DNA of 64,000 nt. Source: Candidatus Caccousia avicola (lineage in GTDB: Bacteria > Bacillota > Clostridia > Oscillospirales > Acutalibacteraceae). Positions 18,251 to 29,012 of this stretch are shown piece by piece. Both the position numbers and the translations under genes were made by a program. Below the pieces are notes generated by a model. The model searched no databases and was not told the origin of the DNA. It saw nothing but the letters and a program-made list of their open reading frames with translations. Within the stretch, counting starts at the first letter, position 1; each line of letters begins with the position of its first letter. The stretch spans positions 1 through 64,000 of the forward strand of contig DVGZ01000026.1 in assembly GCA_018712435.1 (NCBI GenBank). The letters run 5' to 3'.

Positions 18251-19753
18251 ATGATGACAGAGACACAATACAGCCTTTGCCCGGAGAAGGTGCAGAGCTT
18301 TGCGAACCACGCGGATTACTGCGTTGGCACAGGCCGCATGGGTCTTGCCCTGCACCGGGAATATTTGGAGCAGCTCAGGCTGGTGCAGAAGGAAATCGGA
18401 TTTTCCTATATTCGCGGCCACGGCCTGTTCTGTGACGACATGGCCATTTACCAGGAATACAAAAACGAAAAGGGCGAAATCTGCCCGGAATACAATTTCA
18501 CCTATCTGGATCGCGTGATGGACAGCTATCTTGAGGTGGGGATCCGCCCCTTCCTGGAGCTGGGCTTCATGCCGGAAAAGATGGCGTCGGGCGATCAGAC
18601 GGTCTTTTATTGGAAAGGAAACGTCACGCCGCCCAAAACCTACGAAGCGTGGCGCGCGCTGGTGCAGGCTCTTCTGCGCCATCTGCTCGAGCGCTACGGG
18701 GAGGACGTTCTCTCCTGGCCGATTGAGGTCTGGAACGAGCCGAATCTTCCCGGCTTCTGGAAGGACGCGGATAAGCAGGAGTATTTCCGCCTGTTCGCGG
18801 AGACTCTCGCCGCCGTGAAAGAGGTGGATTCTCGTTTCCGCGTGGGCGGCCCCGCCATCTGCGGCGTGCAGGACGTCGAGTGGATGCAGGATTTCATGGA
18901 ATACTGCCATCAGAACGCTCTCCCGCTCGATTTCGTGACCCGCCATTTCTACACGTTTGACACACCGGACGAGGACGGGCATTACAGCTACGGCGCGCTG
19001 CGCGATCCCGACGAAAGCCTGATGGAGCTGGATCGCTCCCGCGCGATCATCGACAGCTTTCCGGAATACCGGGGCCTGCCGATGCACATCACCGAGTTCA
19101 ATACCTCCTACCGCCCGGACAGCCCCGTACACGACACGACCCGCAACGCGGCTTACGTCGCGCGGCTTCTGGCCAGGCTGGGAGAGGTAAACGATTCCTA
19201 TTCCTACTGGACGTTTGGAGATGTGTTCGAGGAGATGGGGGTTCCCTTCACCCCGTTCCACGGCGGCTTCGGCCTGGTGGCGAACGGCGGGATTCCCAAG
19301 CCGACGTTCTGGACGTTCGCGTTCTTCAAGAAATTGCAGGGCGATTGCCTCCTGCGCTCGAAGGAAACGGTCGCGGTGCGCCGGAAGGATGGCTCCTTTG
19401 CCGGTGCGGCGTGGAATCTCGGCCAGGAGACAGGCGGGGAAACCATGCTGCGTTTTACCCTGCCCGCGCAGGGAGAATGGTGCCTGCTGACCCGCACGGT
19501 GGACGAGAACCACGCCAACCCGCTCAAGGTTTGGCACGACATGGGAGAGCCCGCTCAGCTTTCCGCGGAGCAGACCAAGCTTTTGCAGGAAAGCGCCGTC
19601 CCGCTGGTGCACACGGAACGTCTCTGCGCGGCGAATGGGGAGCTTTGCTTCTCCCTGATGCTCCAGAAGGATTCCGTCGTTTCGTTTGAGCTGGTTCCCG
19701 TCAGCGGGCGCAGCGATCGCGGCTATTCCTATGAGCGGGCCGTGCGGGGATAA
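18251..19753 (+). CDS. GH39 beta-xylosidase
   Basis: 500 residues. GH39 (beta/alpha)8 barrel with GFSYIRGHGLF, acid/base E163 in IEVWNEPNLPGFW, nucleophile E282 in HITEFNTSY, then a short beta-sandwich C-terminal part. It splits non-reducing-end xylose from xylo-oligosaccharides with retention. The first of two adjacent ATGs follows AGGAGG. Cytosolic by absence of a signal. It lies between the esterases and a second GH43 gene, 21 bp apart. Confidence 0.93.
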   Translation: MMTETQYSLCPEKVQSFANHADYCVGTGRMGLALHREYLEQLRLVQKEIGFSYIRGHGLFCDDMAIYQEYKNEKGEICPEYNFTYLDRVMDSYLEVGIRPFLELGFMPEKMASGDQTVFYWKGNVTPPKTYEAWRALVQALLRHLLERYGEDVLSWPIEVWNEPNLPGFWKDADKQEYFRLFAETLAAVKEVDSRFRVGGPAICGVQDVEWMQDFMEYCHQNALPLDFVTRHFYTFDTPDEDGHYSYGALRDPDESLMELDRSRAIIDSFPEYRGLPMHITEFNTSYRPDSPVHDTTRNAAYVARLLARLGEVNDSYSYWTFGDVFEEMGVPFTPFHGGFGLVANGGIPKPTFWTFAFFKKLQGDCLLRSKETVAVRRKDGSFAGAAWNLGQETGGETMLRFTLPAQGEWCLLTRTVDENHANPLKVWHDMGEPAQLSAEQTKLLQESAVPLVHTERLCAANGELCFSLMLQKDSVVSFELVPVSGRSDRGYSYERAVRG

Positions 19754-19774
19754 CAGAAAAGGAGAGGTGCTTTC

Positions 19775-21196
19775 ATGAAAAAGCAGGCGTTCAACCCCTA
19801 TCTGCCGTCCTGGGAATACATCCCCGACGGCGAGCCGTATGTGTTTGACGGCCGGGTGTATGTATACGGTTCCCACGACTTTTTCCGTGGAAACGCGTAC
19901 TGTCTGGGAGACTATGTGTGCTGGTCCGCCCCGGAGACGGATTTGGGAAACTGGCGGTGCGAGGGGACGATCTATCGGAAAACGCAGGATCCCGCGAACC
20001 CGGACGGCAGCATGTGCCTGTATGCGCCGGACGTAACCCGTGGGCCGGATGGCCGGTATTACCTGTACTATGTGCTCGATAAGCTTCCTGTTGTCTCGGT
20101 GGCGGTCTGCGACCGGCCGTCGGGGCAGTATGAGTTTTACGGGTATGTGCATTATCCCGACGGGACGCGTCTGGGAGAGCGCGAGGGGGACGAGCCGCAG
20201 TTTGATCCCGGCGTGATGACGGAGGGAGAAAAAACCTATCTCTACACCGGTTTCTGCGCGGTGGGGGATGTATCCCGCACAGGACCGCACGGCGTGGTGC
20301 TTGGCCCCGACATGCTGACCATCGAGGAGGGACCGGTGCGGATCGCTCCCAGCCAGCCGTTCAGCGCGGGCAGTGGATTCGAGGGACATGAATTCTTCGA
20401 GGCTCCTTCCATTCGCAAGCGTGGGGATCTGTATTACTTCGTTTACTCCTCCGTTGTGATGTATGAGCTGTGCTATGCGGTCAGCCGTTCGCCCATGAGC
20501 GGGTTTACCTACGGCGGCGTCATTGTGGCCAACAACGATCTGCATATTGACAGCTATAAACCGGCGGAAAAACCCATGTTTTACGGCGGAAATAACCACG
20601 GAAGTATTGTGGAAATCGACGGAAAGTGGTATATTTTTTATCACCGGCATACGGATGGAACGAATTTCAGCCGCCAGGGCTGTGTGGAACCGATCGAGTT
20701 CCGGGAGGACGGATCCATTGTGCAGGCGGAAATGACCTCCTGCGGCGGCAACGGCGGCCCTCTGGAGGGGAAAGGGACGTATCCCGCTTACATTGCCTGC
20801 CAGCTTTTCACGGCGGGAGGGGAGGATCCGCTGACGACGGGAGCGCCCGGCGAATGGATGGACTGCCGCTTCCCGAAAATCACGCAGGATGGCCGCGATG
20901 GGGACGAGACTCCCGGCTATGTGGCAAATCTGCGCGCGGGGGCGAGTGCGGGCTTCCGGTATTTTGACTGCCGCGGCGTGCGCCGTGTGACCGTGCGGGT
21001 GCGCGGTTACTGCAAGGGCGCGTTCTGCGTGCGGACAGCCTGGAACGGCCCCGCGCTGGGCATGATCCCGGTGGACTTCTCCAATGTCTGGAAGGACTAC
21101 ACGGCGGAAATCGCGATCCCGGACGGCGTACAATCGCTCTATTTTACCTATGAAGGCCAGGGAGCGGCGAATCTCGCTTCCTTTACGCTGGAATAA
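19775..21196 (+). CDS. GH43-family glycosidase with C-terminal CBM6-like domain
   Basis: 473 residues. The propeller starts with NPYLPSWEYIPDGEPYVFDG (candidate base D18) and continues with RVYVYGSHD, CLYAPDVTR (D86), FDPGVMTEGEKTYLYTG, and HEFFEAPSIRKRGDLYYF (probable acid E209). Residues about 345-473 (FRYFDCRGVRRVTVRVRGY to LASFTLE) resemble a CBM6-type beta-sandwich. Assigning the three catalytic residues here is by pattern only. It is a different GH43 subfamily from the one at 14008. Probably an arabinofuranosidase or xylosidase acting on decorated oligomers. Confidence 0.86.
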   Translation: MKKQAFNPYLPSWEYIPDGEPYVFDGRVYVYGSHDFFRGNAYCLGDYVCWSAPETDLGNWRCEGTIYRKTQDPANPDGSMCLYAPDVTRGPDGRYYLYYVLDKLPVVSVAVCDRPSGQYEFYGYVHYPDGTRLGEREGDEPQFDPGVMTEGEKTYLYTGFCAVGDVSRTGPHGVVLGPDMLTIEEGPVRIAPSQPFSAGSGFEGHEFFEAPSIRKRGDLYYFVYSSVVMYELCYAVSRSPMSGFTYGGVIVANNDLHIDSYKPAEKPMFYGGNNHGSIVEIDGKWYIFYHRHTDGTNFSRQGCVEPIEFREDGSIVQAEMTSCGGNGGPLEGKGTYPAYIACQLFTAGGEDPLTTGAPGEWMDCRFPKITQDGRDGDETPGYVANLRAGASAGFRYFDCRGVRRVTVRVRGYCKGAFCVRTAWNGPALGMIPVDFSNVWKDYTAEIAIPDGVQSLYFTYEGQGAANLASFTLE

Positions 21197-21227
21197 CAAT
21201 CATAAGGCCGGTGACAGGAGGATAACA

Positions 21228-23342
21228 ATGATGAAAAGGGAAACGGCTCGAAGACTGGCAAAAGAGCTGGTCGCAAAGATGACGATTGAAGAGAAAGCGT
21301 CTCAGCTTCGCTTTCAGGCCCCTGCCATTCCAAGGCTGAACGTCCCCGCCTATAACTGGTGGAACGAAGCGCTTCACGGCGTGGCGCGTGCGGGTACGGC
21401 CACCGTGTTCCCGCAGGCGATCGGAATGGCCGCCATGTTTGACGAGGACTTTTTGAAGCAGATTGCCGAAGTCATCGCCACGGAGGCGCGCGCGAAATAC
21501 AATATGCAGTCGGAGCAGGAGGACCGCGATATCTACAAGGGATTGACGCTCTGGTCTCCGAACGTGAACATCTTCCGCGATCCCAGATGGGGACGCGGCC
21601 ATGAGACGTACGGCGAGGATCCGTATCTAACCTCCCGTCTCGGCGTTGCTTTCATCAAGGGGCTGCAGGGAGACGGGGAATACCTCAAAACGGCGGCCTG
21701 CGCCAAGCACTTTGCCGTGCACTCCGGACCGGAGGGCAAGCGCCATGAGTTTGATGCCCGCGTCGGCCAGAAGGATCTCTGGGAGACGTATCTGCCCGCT
21801 TTTGAGGCGGCGGTGAAGGAGGGCGGCGTGGAAGCCGTGATGGGCGCGTACAACCGCACCAACGGCGAGCCGTGCTGCGGCAGCAAAACGCTGCTCAAAG
21901 ACATCCTGCGCGACAAGTGGGGCTTTGAGGGACATGTGGTTTCCGACTGCTGGGCGATCTGCGATTTCCATCAAACACACCATGTGACCAGTACGCCCGC
22001 CGAGTCCGCGGCTCTGGCGTTGAAGAACGGCTGTGACGTGAACTGCGGCTCCATGTATGCGCATCTGCTTCAGGCGCTGCAGGAGGGCTTCATCACGGAG
22101 GAGCAGATCACCGAGGCGGCGGAGCGCCTGTTCACAACGCGGTACCTGCTCGGCATGTTTGACGATCAGTGCGAATACAACACGATCCCATATGAGGAGG
22201 CCGATTCTCCGGCTCACAACGAGGTGGCGCTGGAAGCGGCCCGCCGTTCGCTGGTGCTGCTCAAAAACGACGGCATTCTCCCGCTGTGCAAAGAGAAGCT
22301 GACCAAGGTGGCCGTCATCGGCCCGAACGCCGACAGCCGCCTGTCCCTGATTGGCAATTATTATGGAACGGCTTCCCAGCATGTGACCGTTCTGGAGGGC
22401 GTGCGTAAGGAGTTCGGCGACGGCGTGCGGATTCTTTACAGCGAGGGCAGCCATTTGTATAAGGACAAGGTGGAGGGCCTGGCTTTCGCGGATGACCGTC
22501 TGGCGGAGGCGAAGGCGTGCGCTGCCCACAGCGACGTGACCATTCTCTGCCTGGGACTGGATGAGACGCTGGAAGGCGAGCAGGGCGATACAGGAAATCT
22601 GAGTGCGTCCGGCGACAAGCTGGGGCTTGATCTTCCGCCGTGCCAGCAGAGACTGCTGGAGACCGTTGTTTCCGCCGGCAAGCCGGTGATTGTTGTGGTG
22701 CTGGCGGGCAGCGCGCTGGATCTGACCTACGCGCATGAGCACTGCGCTGCCGTGGTGCAGGCCTGGTATCCCGGCGCGCTGGGCGGTCTTGCGGTGGCGG
22801 AGCTGCTTCTCGGCAAGTTCAGCCCCTCCGGCCGTCTGCCTGTGACGTTCTACTCTCCGAAAAATCCGCTGCCTGACTTTGAGGATTACAGCATGAAGAA
22901 CCGTACCTACCGGTATCTGCATGAGGAGCCGCTGTATCCCTTTGGTTACGGCCTGTCCTATACGAAGTTTGCCTATGAGAGCATTCAGATGCCGGAGAAA
23001 ATCACGGCGGGCGAGAGCATGGATGTGACGGTTCGCCTGAAAAACGAGGGCGACCGCGAGGGCGCGGAGGTTGTGCAGCTCTATCTCTCCGGACGTCCGG
23101 GAGAAAACCAGCCGATCCGCAGCCTGTGCGGCTTTGCCCGCGTGGAGCTTGCCCCCGGCGAGGAGCGCGAAATCACCATCCATGTTCCCGATACCGCCAT
23201 GCTGACGGTGGCGGAGGATGGTTCCCGCGCGGTGCTGCCCGGCCATTACTGCGTGACGGCGGGCGGATCGCAGCTGGACAGCCGCAGCCTGGAGCTGACA
23301 AAGCGCGACGGCGTGTGTGCCTTCTTTGACGTGCAGGCCTGA
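21228..23342 (+). CDS. GH3 beta-xylosidase
   Basis: 704 residues from the first ATG of an ATG-ATG pair six bases after AGGAGG; the longer open frame upstream overlaps the GH43 gene and is not used. N-terminal barrel with YNWWNEALHGVA, ETYGEDPYLTSRLG, KHFAVHSGPE, and nucleophile D240 in HVVSDCWAI. A second alpha/beta domain contains LGLDETLEGEQGDTG, where the acid/base Glu of GH3 xylosidases lies, and a fibronectin-III-like tail follows. No signal peptide. It releases xylose from the ends of xylo-oligosaccharides, overlapping in function with GH39 and GH120 in the same operon. Confidence 0.92.
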   Translation: MMKRETARRLAKELVAKMTIEEKASQLRFQAPAIPRLNVPAYNWWNEALHGVARAGTATVFPQAIGMAAMFDEDFLKQIAEVIATEARAKYNMQSEQEDRDIYKGLTLWSPNVNIFRDPRWGRGHETYGEDPYLTSRLGVAFIKGLQGDGEYLKTAACAKHFAVHSGPEGKRHEFDARVGQKDLWETYLPAFEAAVKEGGVEAVMGAYNRTNGEPCCGSKTLLKDILRDKWGFEGHVVSDCWAICDFHQTHHVTSTPAESAALALKNGCDVNCGSMYAHLLQALQEGFITEEQITEAAERLFTTRYLLGMFDDQCEYNTIPYEEADSPAHNEVALEAARRSLVLLKNDGILPLCKEKLTKVAVIGPNADSRLSLIGNYYGTASQHVTVLEGVRKEFGDGVRILYSEGSHLYKDKVEGLAFADDRLAEAKACAAHSDVTILCLGLDETLEGEQGDTGNLSASGDKLGLDLPPCQQRLLETVVSAGKPVIVVVLAGSALDLTYAHEHCAAVVQAWYPGALGGLAVAELLLGKFSPSGRLPVTFYSPKNPLPDFEDYSMKNRTYRYLHEEPLYPFGYGLSYTKFAYESIQMPEKITAGESMDVTVRLKNEGDREGAEVVQLYLSGRPGENQPIRSLCGFARVELAPGEEREITIHVPDTAMLTVAEDGSRAVLPGHYCVTAGGSQLDSRSLELTKRDGVCAFFDVQA

Positions 23343-23346
23343 GAAG

Positions 23347-23459
23347 GGCTCAGCCTGGTGAATGGCGGCAACAGAATAGATACCGCCCTAATCGCGAGCG
23401 GTGAGGCAAAAGAAAAGGCCGGGCACAGGATGCGAAATGCGTCCAGGCTCAGCCTGGTG
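23347..23459. repeat. Dispersed palindromic repeat in the GH3-GH51 gap
   Basis: The 139-bp gap between GH3 and GH51 contains GGCTCAGCCTGG at 23347-23358 and the full palindrome CCAGGCTCAGCCTGG at 23443-23457. The latter, with flanks, matches the reverse complement of 1636-1655 over 20 bases. The element interrupts an otherwise tightly spaced operon. Confidence 0.85.
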
Positions 23460-23481
23460 ATAGACAGAAAGGAAAATAATC

Positions 23482-24960
<1,479 letters not shown>

Positions 24961-24973
24961 GCTTTCCTGTCAT

Positions 24974-25022
24974 ACAAAAAGGATCGGCGAGGAGATTTTT
25001 ATTCTCCGCGCCGATCCTTTTT
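24974..25022. terminator. Bidirectional terminator between GH51 and the amidase
   Basis: AAAAAGGATCGGCG pairs with CGCCGATCCTTTTT, with further pairing GGAGA/TCTCC inside. A/T runs lie on both sides, suited to the two convergent genes. Confidence 0.9.
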
Positions 25023-25059
25023 ATGTTGACGGAAACCGCATGCACGCGGCGTATCGTCT

Positions 25060-25788
25060 TTATTTTGCCTGCTGTAAGGCCGCGCCCACATCGGAGCGGA
25101 ATGCGTCCCAGGCGTCCGGATGGTCGACAAAGTAGAGCGGACACTCCTTCCCGGTCACGTCGTAATGACGGATCAGGTGGGTTTCATCGAGATCCAGCGT
25201 TTCGCAGAGCCAGGCGCACAGCTTGACAAGGGATTGGTAGGATGCGTCGGTGAATTGCCCCGTTTCGTCCGGGTGGCAGACCTCAATGGAAATGGTGTCG
25301 CGGTTGCGCTCGTTGGTCGCGGCCGATTTCTCATCGAGCGGGACGCACTGGATGATTTCCCCGTCCAGCCCGATCAGAAAATGAGCGTTGACCTCCGTGG
25401 CGGGATCGTTGAAATAATTCCGGTTTCCCTCCGCGCTGGTACCGGGGTTTCCCACATAATGAACGGCGATGTCGTTGACATGCTCCAGCGCCTGGCCGCT
25501 GCGGCTTCCGCCGAGATCCAGAAGCTCCTGGTCAATCCATTCCGGGATTTCGATGGAGGAAAGGTCCTGTGATTTCGTTGTGGGCAGCATCGGAAGGCGG
25601 GGAGTTTCGGTGCCGCCGGAGGTTAGCCAGGGGATCACGAGGGAAAGCACCGCGACCAGAAACAGCAGCGTGATTCCCATACTGGCGAGAATGATCAAAC
25701 GGTTTCGCCGTCTGCGCCGCCGCAGCTCCAGACGGCTTGGCCGTGGCTCCCATTCTTCCTGTGACAGATGACGATATGGAACTGACAT
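25060..25788 (-). CDS. Membrane-anchored N-acetylmuramoyl-L-alanine amidase (Amidase_2)
   Basis: 242 residues from ATG 25788, eight bases after GGAGG; the open frame extends 51 codons further but lacks a better start. A cytosolic Arg-rich stretch (LELRRRRRRNR) is followed by one membrane helix (LIILASMGITLLFLVAVLSLVI), so the enzyme part faces outward. The zinc-ligand and catalytic positions of the T7-lysozyme/AmpD fold are visible: DIAVHYVGNPG, NAHFLIGLDG and LIRHYDVTGKECP. It would cut the MurNAc-L-Ala bond in peptidoglycan. Divergent from mrp, whose promoter lies 136 bp upstream. Confidence 0.9.
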   Translation of the reverse strand: MSVPYRHLSQEEWEPRPSRLELRRRRRRNRLIILASMGITLLFLVAVLSLVIPWLTSGGTETPRLPMLPTTKSQDLSSIEIPEWIDQELLDLGGSRSGQALEHVNDIAVHYVGNPGTSAEGNRNYFNDPATEVNAHFLIGLDGEIIQCVPLDEKSAATNERNRDTISIEVCHPDETGQFTDASYQSLVKLCAWLCETLDLDETHLIRHYDVTGKECPLYFVDHPDAWDAFRSDVGAALQQAK

Positions 25789-25923
25789 GGTGAATTCCTC
25801 CCAGACGCCGCCCTGAGACTTGTTTGAGTCCTTGGACAAACGTTTCTCTTCTCTTACTATAGAACGGTTCTTCGGATGAAAAGGTTGCATTCTGTCGAAA
25901 AAAACGGATCGTCTTGTCTTTCG

Positions 25924-25952
25924 TTGACAAACCGCCGCCATACTCGTATAAT
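25924..25952 (+). promoter_or_regulatory. Consensus sigma-A promoter of mrp
   Basis: TTGACA (25924-25929), 17 bases, TATAAT (25947-25952): a perfect consensus core. Transcription would start near 25959, giving a leader of about 47 bases. Confidence 0.88.
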
Positions 25953-26005
25953 CAAAACAGATTGATTATGGAGTGCGCCGGTCGGCGCGGAAAGGCGTGA
26001 AGGAA

Positions 26006-26851
26006 ATGAGTGCAGGATGCAGCCACGATTGTGAGCATTGCAGCGAAAATTGCGGGGAGCGTAAAATGAACCCCGAGGACTTTTTGGAAAAGCCCCATGA
26101 GATGAGCAGCATCAAAAAGGTGATCGGTGTGGTCAGCGGCAAGGGCGGCGTCGGCAAGAGCCTGGTGACGTCCCTGATGGCGGTGGAGATGAACCGCCGC
26201 GGCGCGCATTCGGCCATTCTGGACGCGGATGTGACGGGCCCCTCCATCCCAAAGGCGTTCGGCCTGCACCAGCGGGCGATGGGCAGCGAGCTGGGACTTC
26301 TGCCGGTCAAGACGAAATCCGGGATCGACGTGATGTCCGTGAACCTGCTGCTGGACGACGAGTGCGCGCCGGTGGTATGGCGCGGCCCGATCATTGCCAA
26401 TACGGTCAAGCAGTTCTGGACGGATGTCATCTGGAACGATGTGGATTACATGTTTGTGGACATGCCTCCCGGAACGGGCGACGTGCCGCTTACCGTGTTC
26501 CAAAGCATCCCGCTCGACGGTATTCTCATTGTGACCTCGCCGCAGGAGCTGGTTGCGATGATCGTTTCCAAGGCTGTGACCATGGCGCAGATGATGAACG
26601 TGCCGATCCTTGGCATTGTGGAAAATATGAGCTATGTCAAGTGCCCCGACTGCGGACGCGAGATCCGCGTGTTCGGCGAAAGCCATGTGGAGGAGATTGC
26701 CGCACGCTATGGCTTGAAGCTGCTCAGCCGTCTGCCGATGGATCCCGAGGTCGCGAAGAACTGCGATGCGGGTCTTGTGGAGCTTTGCCACACAGACGCT
26801 TTGAGCCAGGCCGCCGACGCTGTGGAGGCCCTGCCGGTCAAAGAGAAATAA
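26006..26851 (+). CDS. Mrp/NBP35-type P-loop ATPase, Fe-S cluster carrier
   Basis: 281 residues from ATG 26006; an in-frame GTG 11 codons upstream is possible. The N-terminus is Cys-rich (CSHDCEHCSENCG), as in many Clostridial Mrp proteins. It is followed by the deviant Walker A GKGGVGKS, DADVTGPSIPKAFG, the switch DMPPGTGD, and the C-terminal CPDCG pair that binds the bridging cluster in this family. It loads Fe-S clusters onto target apoproteins in the cytosol. It is monocistronic, with a consensus promoter and a strong terminator. Confidence 0.94.
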   Translation: MSAGCSHDCEHCSENCGERKMNPEDFLEKPHEMSSIKKVIGVVSGKGGVGKSLVTSLMAVEMNRRGAHSAILDADVTGPSIPKAFGLHQRAMGSELGLLPVKTKSGIDVMSVNLLLDDECAPVVWRGPIIANTVKQFWTDVIWNDVDYMFVDMPPGTGDVPLTVFQSIPLDGILIVTSPQELVAMIVSKAVTMAQMMNVPILGIVENMSYVKCPDCGREIRVFGESHVEEIAARYGLKLLSRLPMDPEVAKNCDAGLVELCHTDALSQAADAVEALPVKEK

Positions 26852-26864
26852 AAATGCGCTGAAA

Positions 26865-26902
26865 GCCGCCGGATCCCGTCTGGGAAACCGGCGGCTTTTT
26901 TG
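26865..26902. terminator. Intrinsic terminator between mrp and vanT
   Basis: GCCGCCGGA pairs with ACCGGCGGC around an inner CCCGTCTGGG stem, followed by TTTTTT on the + strand. It lies between convergent genes. Confidence 0.88.
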
Positions 26903-26936
26903 TATGCTGCGCCATCTGAAAGGATGTGGTGTTGCC

Positions 26937-29012
26937 TTAGGGAAGGATACAGCGCCCCAAGCGGGAGCCCAGCCGGGAAAACAGTTCGTTTGTGATGGTT
27001 CCGCAGCGTCCGGCCAGCTCCTCCGCTGAGATGCGTTCTTCACCGTCACGCCCGATGAGCGTCACAATCTCGCCGCCGTGCGTTTCTCCCGCGTCCGTCG
27101 CGTCGATCAAAAGCTGGTCCATGCAGAGCCGCCCCACGACGGGGACGCGCTTTCCGTGCAGAAGAACCTCCCCGCCCCGCGCCGCCAGATTGCGCGGAAG
27201 GCCGTCCGCGTAGCCGATGGAGACGGTGGCCAAAACGGTGGGGCGCATGGCTTCGAACGCCAGGCCGTACCCGGCGCGTTCCCCTGTTTCCAGGCGGCGA
27301 ACGGAGACAATCCGGGCGCGCAAAGAGAGCACGGGGCGAAGCCCGCAGCTTTCGTCCCGCTCCTCCTGCGTTTCCCATGCCCCGAACAGCGCCAGTCCCG
27401 CGCGCACATGAGAGCAGGGCTGAGGAGAAAAGCGAAGGATTCCCGCGCTGGCCAGCAGATGCGTGTCCCCCACGGGACAGCCGCAGGAACGCAGAATGGA
27501 TACCAGCTGCAAGAAAGCGTTTGTCTGCATCTGTGCAAAGCTTTTTTCCTCCGGAGAGCGTCCGTTTGCGGTGCAAAGGTGGGAGAAAATGCCTGTAAAG
27601 CGCAGGTAGGGCAGGCGGTAAATGCGCCGGAACGCGGCAACCTCCTCCACGGGAATGCCAATCCGGTGCATTCCCGTGTCAACCGCCACATGAACGGCTA
27701 CGCGCCTGCCCTGTGCGGCGAGCTGGCGGGCATAGGGTTCATCCATCACCGCCTGCGTCAGACGCCAACGGACGAGCAGATCCGCCTCCTCGGGCGGGGT
27801 GAAGCCGAGAATCAGGATGGTTCCCCGGACAGCGGCACGCCGCAGGGCGATGCCCTCCTCCAGCGTGGCGACGGCAAACGCTCGCACGCCGCAGCGGCGC
27901 AGAGTGCGGGCGCAGGGGATGGCTCCGTGTCCGTAAGCGTCCGCCTTGATCACTGCCATCAGAGAACTGTGTGCTCCCGCTTTTCGCTGGAGCAGGAAGG
28001 TGTTGGAGCGCAGAGCGCGCAGATCGATTTCACACCACGCGCGGCCGGTTTCCGAGGGGCGGCGGGGCAGGAAAAGAACGGCGCTCAGCGAGATCGCCGC
28101 ACTGAGCAGCAGCACGGCAAGAAAATGTCCCAGACTGTTCCTCACCAGAACGGCTTCCAGACCCAGCACTTCCGCGGCTCCGCGCACCAGTACAATGCAC
28201 CAGGGGTGCACCACATAAAACACGGCGGAGAAACGGCGGGCGTCCCGATTTTGTCCGCTGTTCCGGCTGAGAAGCAGCGAGAAAAGGAACAGGGAACAGA
28301 ATGGCAAAAGCAGATACATGCTGTCATGGCGCTGCGCTTTGGCTGCATGCAGCAAAAAGGCTTCCGCGCTCATCGCCGCGAAGGAAAGCAGGAATCCCAC
28401 GAGACAGAGACGAGGATTCCGGCGCTTTGCGTAGGCTCCCAGCAGCAGAAAAAGAGGAGCGAAAAAGACGCCATTTCGGGTGTAGGCGGAAACGGAAAAC
28501 AGAATATCATAGCAGGCTTTCCCGAAGGGCAGGGAGGAGATAAGGCCATAATAGCTGTCTCCCCCCAGGCCGATCAGATAGAGGAGCCCCGCCGCCGTCA
28601 GTGCAAAGCGCGGGCCCCTGCGGCTCAGCAAAAAAGCCAGAAGGGAACCGAGCAGAACGGCGGGAAAGTACCAGAGATGATAAAAAGTGCCGTCAAACAG
28701 GATTCCCCGCACCATATTCTCCCAGCCGTTCAGATTGCGGGAATAGAGGTTCAGCGGCAGATAGAGCAGCATGGCAGCCAGATACAGCAGACCCGTTTTT
28801 TTGAGGAAATGCGGCAGGCTGCTCCATTCCGAGCGGGCAAGGAAATAGCCTGTCACCAGGAAAAAGAAGGGGACAGCCAGGCGGGCCAGTACGCGCGTGA
28901 GAAAGAAGTCGCCGTCCGCCGTGTACGTTGCCAGCGGGGAGGTATGAATCGCGGCCACCAGCACAGCGGCCACGATCCGGAACCGGTCCAGAGCGGGAGA
29001 TTTTGATCTCAT
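26937..29012 (-). CDS. vanT: Membrane-bound serine/alanine racemase VanT
   Basis: 691 residues, fused as in VanT. Residues 1-330 are an acyltransferase-3-type membrane domain with about ten helices (LDRFRIVAAVLVAAIHTSP, LARLAVPFFFLVTGYFL). Residues about 340-691 are an alanine-racemase fold with the PLP lysine in AVIKADAYGHG, the Tyr base in ERAGYGLAFEA and CMDQLLID. VanT racemizes L-Ser to D-Ser for the ligase. Where ordinary alanine racemases have the SYRVPR motif, this protein reads LGSRLGR, a smaller side chain at that position, in line with serine specificity (my alignment). Its ATG overlaps the vanXY stop by four bases; last gene of the operon. Confidence 0.93.
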   Translation of the reverse strand: MRSKSPALDRFRIVAAVLVAAIHTSPLATYTADGDFFLTRVLARLAVPFFFLVTGYFLARSEWSSLPHFLKKTGLLYLAAMLLYLPLNLYSRNLNGWENMVRGILFDGTFYHLWYFPAVLLGSLLAFLLSRRGPRFALTAAGLLYLIGLGGDSYYGLISSLPFGKACYDILFSVSAYTRNGVFFAPLFLLLGAYAKRRNPRLCLVGFLLSFAAMSAEAFLLHAAKAQRHDSMYLLLPFCSLFLFSLLLSRNSGQNRDARRFSAVFYVVHPWCIVLVRGAAEVLGLEAVLVRNSLGHFLAVLLLSAAISLSAVLFLPRRPSETGRAWCEIDLRALRSNTFLLQRKAGAHSSLMAVIKADAYGHGAIPCARTLRRCGVRAFAVATLEEGIALRRAAVRGTILILGFTPPEEADLLVRWRLTQAVMDEPYARQLAAQGRRVAVHVAVDTGMHRIGIPVEEVAAFRRIYRLPYLRFTGIFSHLCTANGRSPEEKSFAQMQTNAFLQLVSILRSCGCPVGDTHLLASAGILRFSPQPCSHVRAGLALFGAWETQEERDESCGLRPVLSLRARIVSVRRLETGERAGYGLAFEAMRPTVLATVSIGYADGLPRNLAARGGEVLLHGKRVPVVGRLCMDQLLIDATDAGETHGGEIVTLIGRDGEERISAEELAGRCGTITNELFSRLGSRLGRCILP

